NCBI RefSeq assembly: GCF_009870125.1
Contig: NC_046681.1
Location: 25,132,001-25,196,000 of the forward strand
Reading direction: 5' to 3'
DNA length: 64,000 nt
Source: Drosophila pseudoobscura
Taxonomy: Eukaryota; Arthropoda; Insecta; Diptera; Drosophilidae
Of this stretch, positions 33,865 through 46,700 are shown one piece after another. Position 1 is the stretch's first letter. The number at the start of each line of letters is the position of its first letter. The notes under the pieces are model-generated. The model had not been told where the DNA came from. It made no database searches and worked only from the letters and a program-made list of their open reading frames with translations. The translations under genes and the position numbers were made by a program.

Positions 33865-35128
33865 GATTCGCTGGTTTACTTTTAAATTCATTTAACATGA
33901 TTCTGCCGTTTTTGAACAAAATAGGAGATTAATCTTTTAGCAAGCGTACCTCCATCTTCGGTCACAAAGACACCACCTCGTTTTCATGTTTATAGTTCTT
34001 ATTTTTGTTGTTATTTCCAACGAAATCAAAGCATAGATCACCCCGACCCAAGAACTAACAGTAGCTCTAAAAAATTTCCACATGACTGCAGTTGCAAAAA
34101 CATTCTCCAAGCAACCGACGGAAGTTCGCAACTATTAAAAGGTACCAGTCTCTGGGGTAAAGGATTCCATTTCCATAATGATAATAGCCTTTAATCGATT
34201 GAAGGCCCATTAGACTCGTGCTGGACATCCGATTGGGCCCTGTGCAAGGCCCAAAGGAATGCGCCCAAAGGAAGCTAGTTCCGGTTGGAACTGCTCATAA
34301 TGATAAGGAGATCGCAGATCGCAGATCACAGATCGGTTATAGGTGCTGTTAAGAAGATTGCTTTAAACGGTTTGGTAATGTCCATACAAATTAAAAAAAT
34401 GATCGGAGAGCGGAAGTGTTGACCAGCGCTGGCACCTCTGCCACGAAAATGTCAACGACAGTAGCAGCAGCAGCAGCAGTAGTAGTAGTAGTTCTCCAGA
34501 AAAAAGTCGGAAGAGACCTACGAGAAGGCAGCTTTTTCACAAGACCAACTTTCGTGTGAGTCAGCGACAGACATGATCATTATGATCAAAGAGCGTGGCT
34601 CTCTTCGACTGTGGAAGCGAGATGGCCTCACCTTAAAGAGAGCACCACGATCAAGAGCTCAAGCTCTCGCTCTCTCTCTCTCTCTGTCTGGCCGCCGAAA
34701 GAGATAGCTATAGCTGGGAGCCTAACAGGTAATTACACCTGTGCTAATACGCTTCGCTGCGCGGCAGCAGCCAGAGCGAGACCACTAGAGTGTCGGCGAA
34801 CATTTGGAGAGTCGCAAGCTGGCTGCGAGGTTACAAAAACCCCGTGTCGTCGTCGAGTGCTGGCAAGTCGCAAAGTGGAACGCAAAGGCGAACGAGCTAA
34901 ACCAAAACGCGGAATCTATACCCACAGTATACAGTATATATATATATATGTATATATATCTGTATATATATATATCTATTTAAATACATATCCAAAAGTG
35001 CCCTGAAGAGAACTCTACAGAGTTGAGAGTTTGTCGGACTTCGACTGGGGTCTGGTGGCTGGCTGGCTGTTGACTGCTTTTGTGTACGTTGCTTACCTGT
35101 CGTGTTGGCCACGTTTGTGACGATCTGA

Positions 35129-35163
35129 TCAGTGCACCGTCAGCCAGCGGCGCGCTCGGTTCG
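35129..35163 (+). promoter_or_regulatory. predicted Inr + DPE core promoter (candidate bft start)
   Basis: TCAGTG at 35129-35134 fits the Drosophila initiator with A+1 at 35131. At exactly +28 to +33 (35158-35163) lies GGTTCG, which fits the downstream promoter element RGWYV. No TATA box is seen, as expected for a DPE promoter. The downstream sequence is A-rich with CAA/AAC words typical of Drosophila 5' leaders and ends at a good splice donor (35920). Spacing is exact, but such matches also occur by chance. Confidence 0.5.
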
Positions 35164-35615
35164 TACGAGCAGAGCGCGCACCCAACAACAGCAACAAGAG
35201 CCGAACCCCACATCCAGAGAACTAGCAATCGCAGAGATACCAAAGAACAAAAAAAGTGTTTGATAAACTGATAATACAATAGAACCCAAAAGAATATTTG
35301 CAATCAGAAACGAAACGTGGCGCACACCTATAAATAATACATATACACTCGTATATCTTTAAACCCAAAAGACATATCTATCAACTAATACCGATACGAA
35401 ATAACAGCGAGCGAAAAATGAAAAGACAAAACCCCAACTAAACATAGCGGTAAAGTGTCAATAAAACTCTCGAATTCATTAACACAACTCACAAAACGTT
35501 CTATTAGTAAGCACTTGCAAATTTCAACGAAAAGTTCCAGCGGAAAGATAGCTGAAAACCGCTGAAAACACTGAACGGAACTGAACTGGAGACAGAGTCC
35601 CATACAGATATGAAG

Positions 35616-35646
<31 letters not shown>

Positions 35647-35919
35647 GAGAGAGAGACAGAGAGAGAGGTGGCCTAGACGAGACCAGACTAGACACAAATT
35701 AGCGTGGCCATCAGTCAAAAGGTCTAATAGAAGCGCGTGTATACGAGTATATACCCATATAGCTGTATTCCATACCTCGTACACCTCACCGAGAGACCCC
35801 AAAAGCCATGATCGTAAAAATGTCGACAAAAAATAACCAACCGAAACGATGGCGACGAGTCGAGACGAGACGAGACGCGAGGCTTGATGCTTTCATGTCC
35901 TTGGCCTGTAAAAGGGCAG
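35131..35919 (+). ncRNA. bft: candidate first exon of the mir-263a host RNA (bereft)
   Basis: The exon would run from the predicted start at 35131 to a strong donor, GGGCAG|GTGAGT, at 35919/35920. It has many short upstream-type ATGs and no long frame. The last open frame (from 35808) is only 70 codons and reads into the intron. It contains TA- and GA-dinucleotide repeats at 35612-35668. The link to bft rests on strand and position 20 kb upstream of mir-263a; it could belong to another + strand transcript. Confidence 0.35.
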
Positions 35920-37547
35920 GTGAGTTCAACATTAAAAAAAATTTATATAGAGTTTGGTTTTTTTCTTTGGTTTTTGTTGTATTTTTTTGGTTTTATGATT
36001 ATTGGGTGCATCATCATTAATCACCGACGACCGAGAGCGTGGCGGCAATAGGCTGGAAAACCTAATGGATCTCTCTCGGCCATAGCCGAAGAAAATCTAT
36101 TGAAATCGATTGTGGCACAGCTAGAAAAAAAAGAGAGGGAAAAATTGAAAACTAATTGATCTAGCCACAGTTGATTCCATTCATAGCACCAGCTCGAACG
36201 AATGGTTTCGAAAGTTTACCTTGGCAACAGCAGGGCCTAGATAGAGATATGGTACCGCGGGGTAGGAGAATTCGTTCAAAGGAAGTAGGTACATATACGA
36301 TGGAGATAGGCACAAGTGAGAGATAGCTTTTTGATTAGCATATTTTCTAGAATTTAATTGGGCTTGAAAGAAGAAGTAAAACAGTGTGATATTTCTTATG
36401 TTTGATGTTCTTTTTTAAGATGTGGATTTAAAAGGTTTCTTTTTAGGAGTGGTTTAAACATTTCTTATAAAAGATACAAATTATAGATCCAGGAAGCACT
36501 GCGAAGTGTGTGCCCCCTTGTAACCATATTAAACAGCACAAAAATGTCTACAATTAAGAGCTAAGGTGCTTCCCTTTAGAACCTTCTCAAAGAAAAAAAA
36601 CCCCCCCTATAACCGGCACAATGCTTTCTTCTCATACGTTCGCACAAAGCCCAAAACCGCTAATAATTTTCAGGCCATAATTCCCGCTGTCAAAACTGGC
36701 AAACCCAGAAATGGAGCGGGGAAACAAATCCCTCAATTTTCTGCCCAATCATTTCACATAATTTGTAGCCAGGGCAGGCCATTCGGAGGAGCATTCGGAA
36801 TGGCATGGAAAACATTTAGCGGCGCTTTAAACAAGTCAATAAACGATTAAAATAATGATTTTTCAAAAGACCTAAAAAGAAGTCGAGATCTCCAAAAGCC
36901 TAAAACGAATGCCCCCCCCACACACACACACAGACACAGAAAAGGTAACACGGCCCACAAAGAAAAAAGAAGTATATTACAAAAACACTCTCAAAGGAAA
37001 AAAAAGAGTAAAGTTTATAACAAAAAAAAATGATATAATAAAAGGCAGCCTCAGTGAGCTGCTCAGTGCTCGTGGAGTGTTGGCTATAATTGCGAGCCGA
37101 GGCATCGGGGGCATCGAGTGACATCATTTTTTTTTTTTTTTTTTGGCTTTTTGGACAACTTTTATTTTTGAGTCTCCGCTCGGGACAGATATTGCCAAAC
37201 AAGTTGTACAGAGTCTGTGTATATATGTATATACATATATATCTGAGAGAGCTTTAATTGCTATGACTTTATTAGGTTATCACAAGACAGACACCAGGGC
37301 CAGGCCAGAGCAAAGCTAAAGCTGATCTTGATGCTTGATGCTTGAGTTATGTCTCATTAGCAACACGTGTGAGTGCCGGCAGTACCAGAGTACCAGTGTA
37401 CCGGGACCAGGGCCAGATCGAAGACGAACAGCGAAAGACGGCCAGCCGGGCGAAAGAACCCACGAACGATCGCCTCTTCTCGTCTCGTCTCCTTCTATCT
37501 ATATGTATCTCTCTCTCTTCTCTTTCTGACCCGCTCAACGCATACAG

Positions 37548-37582
37548 TTGCAATATCAATTACAGCATGCCACAGGAGCACA
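37548..37582 (+). ncRNA. candidate 35 nt internal exon of the bft transcript
   Basis: A pyrimidine-rich tract ending in 'CGCATACAG' precedes it and GTAAGC follows it. It contains one ATG (CATGCCACAGGAGCAC). Acceptor and donor strengths are good, but there is no other support. Confidence 0.25.
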
Positions 37583-38810
37583 GTAAGCAGTAAGCAGTGA
37601 GCAGTAACTGGTTTCAGTTAGGGTAGAGGCAGAAATCTTGAAGGGTATATGAGGATAGCCAGAGGATTGTAAACCCATTTGGAAATGGTAATATAAAAAC
37701 AAATTCTAGAGACGTAAAATCTCGTTTATAGATGCTAAATCTCGTCTTGATTGATTTCGAATTTTAAACGCATTCTGGAGCTACCATTTCAATGAAATCC
37801 TTATAAATCGGGAACTACTTGGAAGATATTCCTAAAGCAAATATATGTTCTCTTTTAAACGTGAGTTTAAAGTGGCTATTCCTAGAAAATCCAGTAATTT
37901 AATGATTGCTAGAGTAACCTTTAGTCGATTGATTCCCTCTTATGATCTCGTGGGGCCTGGCATGCAGTTGTTGCTGGGACACCTTATGCTCCTTGCGCTC
38001 ACAAGTTTCATGTTGCATTTGCCTTGACTTCATCCTCATCCTCACACAGAAAATGACCCAGAGCGATCAGAGCAGAGAGCCACCACCACCAAGTACCAGT
38101 GCCAGTACCAGCCACTGCCTTTGCCACTGCCACTGCCAGTGGCACCGACATGCCCCATACTCATTGCCATAAAGTTGCAGCAGGAAACCAAGTCCAACCG
38201 GCAGCAACAACAATTTGCAAACTCATGATGCAGCCTTAAAAGGCCGCCTCATCCGCTCTGGCAAATAAAAAGTGCGTGATTTGTGTGATGTGCCAAACCA
38301 CCAGAGAGGGCCAGCAGCGACCCAAGCCGAACCGAACCGAACCCAACAGAACCGGGAGAGATACCAAGAGAGTGGAATATCTCAAGTCCGTGGCAATCCA
38401 TCAGGGCAGTCAGAACCGACAGAGTCTGCCGGAGGTCTGTTGACCCCTAAGTGCTCCTCGGCCATCTCCGGGCCAGCATGGCTGGCTACCATGGTCGGTA
38501 TCCTTGGCTTCCTCTCTATCTCTCGCTGGCCGTTGTGCATGTCTAATTGCAGTCAAGTTGGTGGAGTGTGAGAGGCTCTCAGGGTTCACTCTCCACTCGA
38601 GGTCCGTGTGAATACCGCCACCTGTCAGCCCCAGCGGCTCTGGGTGATAATTGCCAGCGGGTCAACACATCAGCGACTTCTGCAGCAGCAGCAGCAGCAA
38701 TAGCAGCCACATCCACATCATCAACAGCATGCAACAGAGCGACTTTGAGAGCGTCTTAAACACACACAAATCCGACATAGAATCTACTTATAATCTGGCT
38801 GATGATAGGA

Positions 38811-38828
38811 TAGGCCTAGGCCTAGGCC
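38811..38828. repeat. perfect palindrome GGCCTAGGCCTAGGCC
   Basis: A 16 bp self-complementary run of AvrII/StuI-like half-sites within non-coding DNA. Function unknown. Confidence 0.7.
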
Positions 38829-41575
38829 ACTCGCCACTCGTGGCAGACCACTCGTGGTCATGTTCGGTGAGCTGACAGTTTGGCCCGACGGGGCTGACAA
38901 ATGGTCGCTGGTCTCTGGTCTCTGGAAAGAGCTACCATTTCAGCAAAACGGATTTGCTTACATCATTATTTTCAAGCTAATTCCAAAACTGTTTTTGGGA
39001 AGTTGACCAAAATCGGACTGCCTGCCGTACCTCTCTTCCGCTTAAACCCCCCAGTGGCAGGCAGTTCCCAACAGCAGCCGCAGCCACAGCCGCAGCCACA
39101 GCCACAACATTTTTATTAGGTTGACTGGCCAAAGGTTTCTTTCCCATTCAAGTGGCTTGTCACTTGTTCTGTTTTCCCTGTTTTCTGTTCGGGGCACTTT
39201 TAAAAAAGTTGTTGGGTTTCCTGGAATGGCCGCAGAACAGCAGTGTCTCTCTCTCTCTTTCTGTCTTTGCTCCCTGTCCCTGTCTCTATCTTATTTTTAT
39301 GTTATTTTTTTTATACGAGCAGTACTCGTATGTTTGTTTGTGCTGACGGTAGCTGACCTTTTTGTCGATGTTGCTAGTGCTCTGGCTGCTGTTGCTGTTG
39401 CTGCTGCTTCTGCTTTTCGGGAGAAGTTGTAAAATGTTGTTCAAAGCGCCGCAAAAACCGTTGGCGTTAATGATCGCCGCTGGGCATGCAACGAGGAGAC
39501 TGAGGATCAGTGATGAGAAAACGTTGCCTAATAGCTGAAAGGAACTCGAACTTAAACTCAAACTCAAAACCCAAAACCTGAACCTAAACCTGAACCCTCC
39601 TCAACGGCAATCGGCAATGCCTGAACGTTTTTGGGCTACCGGTTGCGTTTTCACGCAACAAATGGCAACATTTAAAAGTCCATTCCATTCCGCCTGCTCA
39701 TCTCCAAGCAAACGCAACATCTTCAGCCTCACCTTCAGAGCAGGGCAGAGCAGGCTCAGAGGCTCATCCTCACATCCTCATCCCCCAGTTCTTCTTTGGG
39801 CACAGGTGCACAGCGGGCAGCAGTCACAACATAGCACTGGCTCATATATCTTGGCTCTGAATGGCTCTTGCCAGAGGACCCAGAAGATGCTTCTACAGCC
39901 AGAGTACCAGAGGGCGAAGAAGGCGATGGCGAAGGCGAGGGCAAGGCTTTTGCGGTGTAGAGCTGGCTCAATTGATGCTGACAGCGAATGAAAGGCTCTG
40001 GCTGAGAGACTGCAACTGAGACCTCGCCGAAGAAGAGCTAACCCCAAGCCACAGTGGTCGAAAGGCAGATGAAAGTGTGACAAATATTAAAGAAAAGATT
40101 TGATTTTTACTTAGAACTTATGGAGGGAGGATCTTCTCTCTAAATGGCCCATAAATATTATTCAAAAATTCTGTAAGTCTTGTAAGTCTTTTGCATTGAT
40201 TTTAAGGTACCCTTTTCTTTCAATTTGAGGGCACATCTTTAATCACTGTTCCACTGTTCATGGGTTAGCTTTTCTGCCGTTGGGCTAACTTCTTTGCCAG
40301 ATGTGTAAACCAGTTTTTTTGGTGCCCATTGGAGTCTCGACCACAACCGACGAACCCAACAACCGACGACGCCGACGACGACGATGACTTCGACTCCCCA
40401 CAAGATCAATTCTAGCAGATTTCACTTTTTCCTTAGCCTCAAAGTTGGGATGTCAGTTTTTTGTTTTTTTTTTTCATCCTGTTTTTTGTTTTTGTATCCT
40501 CCTGCTCTCCTACTGGTGTACGGTGTGTGGTGTGTGGTGTGTGTTGAAGGTGCAGCTTGAACGGTTGCAACTGTTGCGCCAGTGTTGCCTATGTTGCCTG
40601 CCTTGTCGTCGTTTTGTTGCAAGCCTCCGCTTCAGCCTCCATCTGCCGCCCCATCTGCCTCACACTCCGGGGCTCTGGTGGATCGATCTCCCCGGCACAT
40701 TGCACATTTTTATCTCAATGAGTCGGGCAAACATGTTGTTGTTGCTGGTTGCTGGTTGCATGCCACAAATGTGCGATTGGCATGTCAAAAGAATTATGTA
40801 TTGATTTTTGATTTCGCCCTAAAAGCGGCGGATACGTTTTCCTATTGCTTTTCTCGAGAAAACTTATTAAATTCAAACAAATTAAAATCCAGAGTTTAGT
40901 CCGGGATGAGTAGTTGCTGGGTGGCTGGGATGGGTGGATGGGTGGCTGGGATGCGATACGGGGAGGCAGAAAACAAGTTTTTTCCGTGTCCAAGTGGGCG
41001 CCGCACCGTGCCGCGCTTGAACGCAAAATGAATGACACTAAATGCTCTTGACAGCAAACATTTGTCCGGACCAGAGGTAGTTAATTAGTTTTGCACGAAA
41101 TTATGTTAGTTAATTGATTAACTATCGAATATTAAACAGAGACTGCTACATAGAGGCAGAGAGGCACGAAGCGGAGTAAGAGGAGGCGACTACCGGTACA
41201 GGTTCAGGTAGAGGTACAGGTAGAGATCGATCTGGTCAGTCCCAGGCCCTGCCTTAAAAGCCAGGCCAGCCAAAGTCAAGTCGAGCCGGGCAAACGAACA
41301 TAAATTGCTGTGTTTTCTTTCTGTTGTATTTTTCCCCTTTTTTCTTTCTTTTTGGTTGGTACGAGGAGCTCTGATATCTCTCTCTCTGAGTCTCTGAGTC
41401 TCTAAGGCTGCACCCACGCAACAAGACTCGAAAAACCGCGCAATTCCCGGCTAGTCGGAGACCATAGAGATCGTTGTGCGCTGTCTAAATATGGACATGG
41501 GCGGCCTGATATTTCGAGGGGCCGAAGAACACCGTCATTGTGATCGCTGTGTGGAGGAGTAACCACTAGACTACA

Positions 41576-42465
41576 CTACACTTCACTATAAAAGACCAAA
41601 GACCAAACCAGACCCAAACCAGGGTCTGGTACACAGCAGAAGCTGATCTTCAGCCTTTTGATTGCCTCTCTTCGGTGGTAAAATAGTGTCTGTGGAAAGA
41701 ATTTAGAAAAGAAATTGGTTGGCAATGGCAGGGGATCCTATATGGGGAGTAGCATTGTAGGGAAAATGAAAATGCCCTCTTACAGGTTGAAAAGATCGAA
41801 CCATTCAACCAACCATTCAAAGGCTACACACCTTAGATATCAAGATAACAGTCAGATCAAAGATCACCCAATAAAATCTTAAAAATCTATAACTTACAGC
41901 AAAGGTTGTAAAAACAACACCAAAAGAGATTGTACGTGGAGCGTGGCGCAACTTATCGAACAAAAGAGAGGCAAAGAGAATGGTAGATCTGGCAGATAGT
42001 AAATATGGCGGTTAGTCTGTTAAAGCCATCAATAATTAAAGATACATACTCGTAGAATGCTTGGTGAATGTCGAGATCCGTTTCGATTGATTTGTGAAGT
42101 TCATCGATTGCGAGACAGAACTGGTTATAGTCTATGAAGAATGAAGAATTTTGTTCTATCTTTAAGAAGATAGATACCCCCCATTCCCGAGATGGTAGGT
42201 AGGCCTTTAAGCTGCTCATCAGCTTTTGTTCAACTGCTAATGAAGAAGAGAAAAAAGATGGTTTGGTTTCGTGTGTGTGCCATAGTAATTAATATAAATT
42301 TCGACACGACACCAAGCTCATAGCAGATACAAAAAAGTAAGCAAAAAATACAAAAATTTGTTACGAACCTTTGTTTTTCTTTGGGGCAAGGCCGGCTAGC
42401 CAGTCATCCCAGGGCTGGATACTTCCCAAGCCCTCAGGTCGCACAACAACCAACTGATTGGACAT
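41576..42465 (-). CDS. candidate nested small gene of unknown function (five exons)
   Basis: On the minus strand an ATG at 42465 opens 'MSNQLVVVRPEGLGSIQPWD' and continues to 'LAPKKNK' (exon 42465-42369, donor GTTCGT). Further exons are 42233-42178, 42120-42050, 41988-41898 and 41689-41576, with introns of 135, 57, 61 and 208 nt. All junctions are phase-compatible and the predicted product is 142 residues. The first acceptor follows a long pyrimidine tract and is a TAGCAG tandem site; intron 3 has an ACTAAC branch-point-like motif and donor GTATGT; intron 4 has donor GTAAGT. The first three exons (to 'HQAFYE') look most protein-like; the last two are weaker. I do not recognise the family. It lies inside the inferred bft unit on the opposite strand. 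It could be a real small gene, part of an old mobile element (the DNA at 42.5-43.7 kb has a different texture) or chance. Confidence 0.35.
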
Positions 42466-42469
42466 CTCG

Positions 42470-43700
42470 AACAAAATGTAACAACAAAAATAACCGACAA
42501 AAAAAAACTGAAAAAAACGGACTCTACTCGACAAACACCATTACAGTCTTCCCTCAACACAGACTTGGACCAGGACGAGGTGTCGATGTTTTACCCCCGA
42601 CGCACCCACCCTACCTGAGATCTGAATCACACGTTCCGGATCTCCCTGCCATTGGCAAAAGCCTTACCCTCTCGTTGCTGTGGCTCCTCTTCCCCCCATA
42701 CGAAACACTTAACAATTCATTTCTTCGTTATAATCTTCACTTCATTTCCTATTTTCACACGATATCATTTCTAAACTAGGCCTGCCTATTCATCCCCCCC
42801 TCATCTTAGTACTACTGGCGGTTAATAAATAACTAGATTAATAGGAATAAATAATATAATAAATATAAATAAATAGGTTACATATATATAATAAATATGG
42901 ACGGACTTAAATTACATATACTTATAACTAGAGACGTCTAACAAAAATAATTAATGGGAGTAAATAAGTTGATGTGCTTTTTTTTTCTTCTCCCTAAGTG
43001 GGCGAGGGTCCCGCACTACGTGGCCAGGTCTGATCCTTCGAGACCAGCAGGAAAAACAAGCCAGGGTGGCGGAGCTGTGACCTATTCCCTACGGCCAACA
43101 AAAAAAAATAAATTTTGGGGTTTCTTTACTCCCCCTTTGGAGCGGACTCACTCTTATGCTTCCTGGTCCTGGTTCCTGGTCTTTCCCTGATCTGGATCCC
43201 CTGGAATCACATTTATTTATATTTTATTCATTTTTTTGCAGGGTGATGGCCACTACTCCATCCTCATCCCACTCACTTTTTCTTTCAGAACACAAAAAAA
43301 ATCGCTAAGTCACTGTGCCCGGCGCGCATGCTCCTCCGTTGCGGGAATTTTTCTTTCTGAACCCCCTCTTGGATGTTCTGTTTAATGCTCCCGGCTGCCG
43401 ATCCCCATGGCTCTCTCTTCTATCGCCCTTGAACTAGGTTCAAGGGCATGGCCTGATTCGGGCTGCTGGCGGCTCTCTTTTCTTTTAGGTGTGGGTGAGT
43501 TGGCTTCGGGACTCCGTTATGGGCTGAGATCGGAAATCCTCTCACAACGGCTCCGGAGAGCGCGCGGAACTCTAACTCTCCAGGACCAGGTGGCCACTCT
43601 TCGCTAACCTTTCCCCTTAAATTTTGGCCCTGCCACTCTGTTCAAAAAAATACCTTCCTCTCAGCGCTTCTAGGGTCTCGCCTATCGATATCTTCGCATG
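42470..43700. other. GC-richer non-coding block, possible old insertion
   Basis: This block is compositionally unlike its flanks: C-rich words, an A/T-rich 3'-UTR-like patch at 42820-42960, then GC-rich DNA to 43690 with a TATCGATA (DRE-like) site at 43684-43691. No terminal repeats or transposon proteins were found, so I do not call it a mobile element. Confidence 0.35.
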
Positions 43701-46700
43701 CAACAAATTAGAGCCAGTCAGACAATGGGCCCAACCAACGAACGCTTTGCCAACGCATTGAAAATTGTGCGCATTGTTCGGGGCTCGGGATGACTATAGG
43801 TAGAGTACATTGTGGCCCTACCTCTCTCTCTCTCTCTCTCGCTCACTGTCAACTACTTGAAACCAGAAAAGCAATACACGTACAATACGAGTATCTGAAC
43901 AAAAATAACAGACAAAACAAAAATCACATACACGACTTTTTCGTAACAGTCACGTTTTTTATTTCACTTTATTTACTTTGCTGACAAAACAAGAAAAGTA
44001 CGAACAGACCAGGCCAGACCCCCACAAAAAAAAAACACATAAACGAAAATCGAGCAGACCTCGCGCCCAAAAAAAAAAACCACTGACGCATCGTGCGAGA
44101 GCCAACAAATCATAAAAATATATTTAATAGTACACAAAAGATTGTATGGTAGCCGCTCAACAGCTGAATTCCAGCAAATCAGATTAGACACTCCAAAGAA
44201 GAAAAGAAGGCTAGATTCGGTAGCAGAAGCTGTGGATACCCTTAGGAAGATCCGTCGTTTTTATGGCAAACATCTCTTCCAATCCTCATGCCATACTCGG
44301 AAAAGCGTATCATGTGGGGCACTCAAATCTTTGGGGAGTAGGAAGTTGTCGGTGTATTTTGGGGAGGGATTAAGTATGATGTTGCATTGGATTTAATGAC
44401 AGCTTCAGGTTGTCTGCAATTAGTTCTCTCTCTCCATCTCAATCTCTATCTCTGCGGCTGTCCCTGGTGGCGTATACGCAATATGGTCATATATCATTCT
44501 GCAGCTCTCTGCTTTCTTGTTGTTGCTGTTGGCTGGCTGACTGGCTGGCTGGCTGGATGTGTGTGTGTCTGAATGATGAGTGTTGAGTGTTGCAGGTAAT
44601 AATTGCTACTGGTCGTCATCGGGCTTGTCGTGAGCCCCCCGGTCCAAAACCGTATAATTAAGATTGAGTCTCCACAAAGGTCACTCTCTCACTCGCTCTC
44701 TCTCTCTCCCTCTCTCTCTGTCTCTGTCTCTGTTTGTCTCTGCCTCTTAAAAGGCCATATTTTAACCAAAAAGAAGAGAATAAAGTGAAAAAAAATGCAT
44801 AGCTTGGCACAATTATGAAATATTTTTGCAAAAACACAAAAAAAAGTTGCAAAAGAAACCTCCAACCGGTTCGGCCAACGTAATGAAGGATAATGATGAT
44901 GATGATGATCAGGTGAGGCCCAAGCCCAAGCCCAAACCCAAGCTCAGACTCAAGCCCAAGCCTCGTCTAGAAGTGGAGAAAAGATTTATGCCCGCGCGCA
45001 ACCCAAAGGAGCCGTGCAACATATGAAGATGAAGATGCCACTTGCCACTTGCCAGTTGCCACAAACCACTCCACGTTACCCGCACTGCCCGCCGGCCGCC
45101 TTTATTTGTCAAGATTAATTACAAAAATTTGCGTTAAATCATAATTTTCAATGTTTTATGAGGCAGGTCGGCCGTCCGGCCAATGGCCAACGTCTAGAAG
45201 AACAGTGAGGGTGAATTGTGTGCGTACAAGAGCACCGTTCATTGATTTACGATTCATTGTGGCTGTTGACAAGCCCATGCTGGGGCAAGCTCTTGGCATT
45301 TTTTTGCTTGCCTGGGAACGACATTTATCTGTGGAAAAATTCGGCTCAAAAATGTTGTGTCGATTAGATTTTGGGGAGAAACATTGGGCAGGCAGGCAGG
45401 CAGGCAGGTGGGTTCCTTGGGGGTTTGGGTGTAGCTATCAATGAATGGAATGTGGGATTGATAATATATTAATAAATTGAATTTCGCTAGAGTTTGATTA
45501 GAGAACAAGAGTCATGGGAGAATTTTATTGCTCAAGAAATCCAGTGGTTCTTTTCGCTTTCCTTTTGTTTTCTAACATTTCTTTGATGGATGCACCAATT
45601 AATCAAGCAATCATCTTACCCATGTAACAACCCTTTTTCAAACAAAAAATGCATTTCCTTTGCAGTCAAATTCTTGGCACTCCATAACAACAACATCATC
45701 AAAGACGTACAGCGATTGCAATGATTCCCAGGAGTCCTTTCAGCGGAACCGTATCGGAGCCAGAGGCCAAACCCCCCGCTGACGAGAACCAGAGCAGAGC
45801 CAGAGTCAGAGCACCTCTGAGGTAAGCCGAACTCGAACTCCAACTCGCAGCCAATGCTGTTTATGGTTTTAATTAAACGGGGGCAACATTGGTGCGCCTC
45901 ATTAGCGGCAATTTGTTGGGCATGCCGCCGCCGCCGCCATCAAACGTGGAAGCCGTTTTCACAGAAGCCACGCGGTCCCCAGATAACCCACGTTGTACCA
46001 CAGTGAGTGTTAGGCCACATGGATAATACCACCACACCTCACCACACCACTTCACTCCAGTTCCAGTTCCAGTTTGAGTTTGAGTTTTGTGGACCTGCTA
46101 ATTATGCAGGGTTTGACGGTGTGGCTTTTCTTTGTGGCCTTATCTATCAAAGTGTTGCCTGACTGACATCAAATTCAAATTGACGCTTCGAATCCAGTGA
46201 AAGCGTGTGAACTGAACTTGAGACGTGGCACAGACATAGACATGGGCCACCATCAACAAATAACACTTAAACCGCAAATAAACATGAGGTTTCCGAAGAG
46301 GAAACAGTAGGCAATGCCAAGCATTGGAGATGGATGCGTGATATGCAGTAAAGTCACGAAGAACTCATTTGAAACAGAAATGAAAAGCGAAGAAATTAGT
46401 ATGGAAAGCAAAGTAATGAGACGCATTTCATGTTCGTATCACTTTAACAAAATTACTTCTTTAACGAATCCCACACTCGGTGACTCGTGACACGCACGCC
46501 TCACGTTCTCCTCTCCACCGATCAGAGCCATGGAGCTCTTCATGCATATGCAAACCATGGCAGACAACAATCAGAGGAAAGGAGAGGGACTTTAACCCAT
46601 AAATCTACACATGTTTGCCGTGGCCTTAGCCCCCCTCGATTCAGAGGACTAGTACGCTTCCATATCCATATCAGTTGACAAATTTGTCAACTTGCCTGGC

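Larger units (their letters stand above)
23052..35130. other. gene desert, left part; no supported coding exon
   Basis: About 12 kb of non-coding DNA. Open frames (for example 24358-24699 and 28183-28515) have no domain signature, and splice-linked continuation was not found. Visible content is A/T-rich DNA (23.2-24.3, 26.0-26.4, 32.7-33.3 kb), CT/GA words, a run of 'tacccatacccatacc' at 32415-32437, (CAA)n at 32467-32493 and a DINE-1-like fragment at 33630-33690. By position it may contain bristle or neural enhancers for the downstream bft/mir-263a unit; that is inference from neighbours only. Confidence 0.5.

Noticed and set aside
41586-41595. CTATAAAAG TATA box on the + strand
   Set aside because: No initiator was found 25-35 bp downstream and no following transcript evidence, so it is not called as a promoter.
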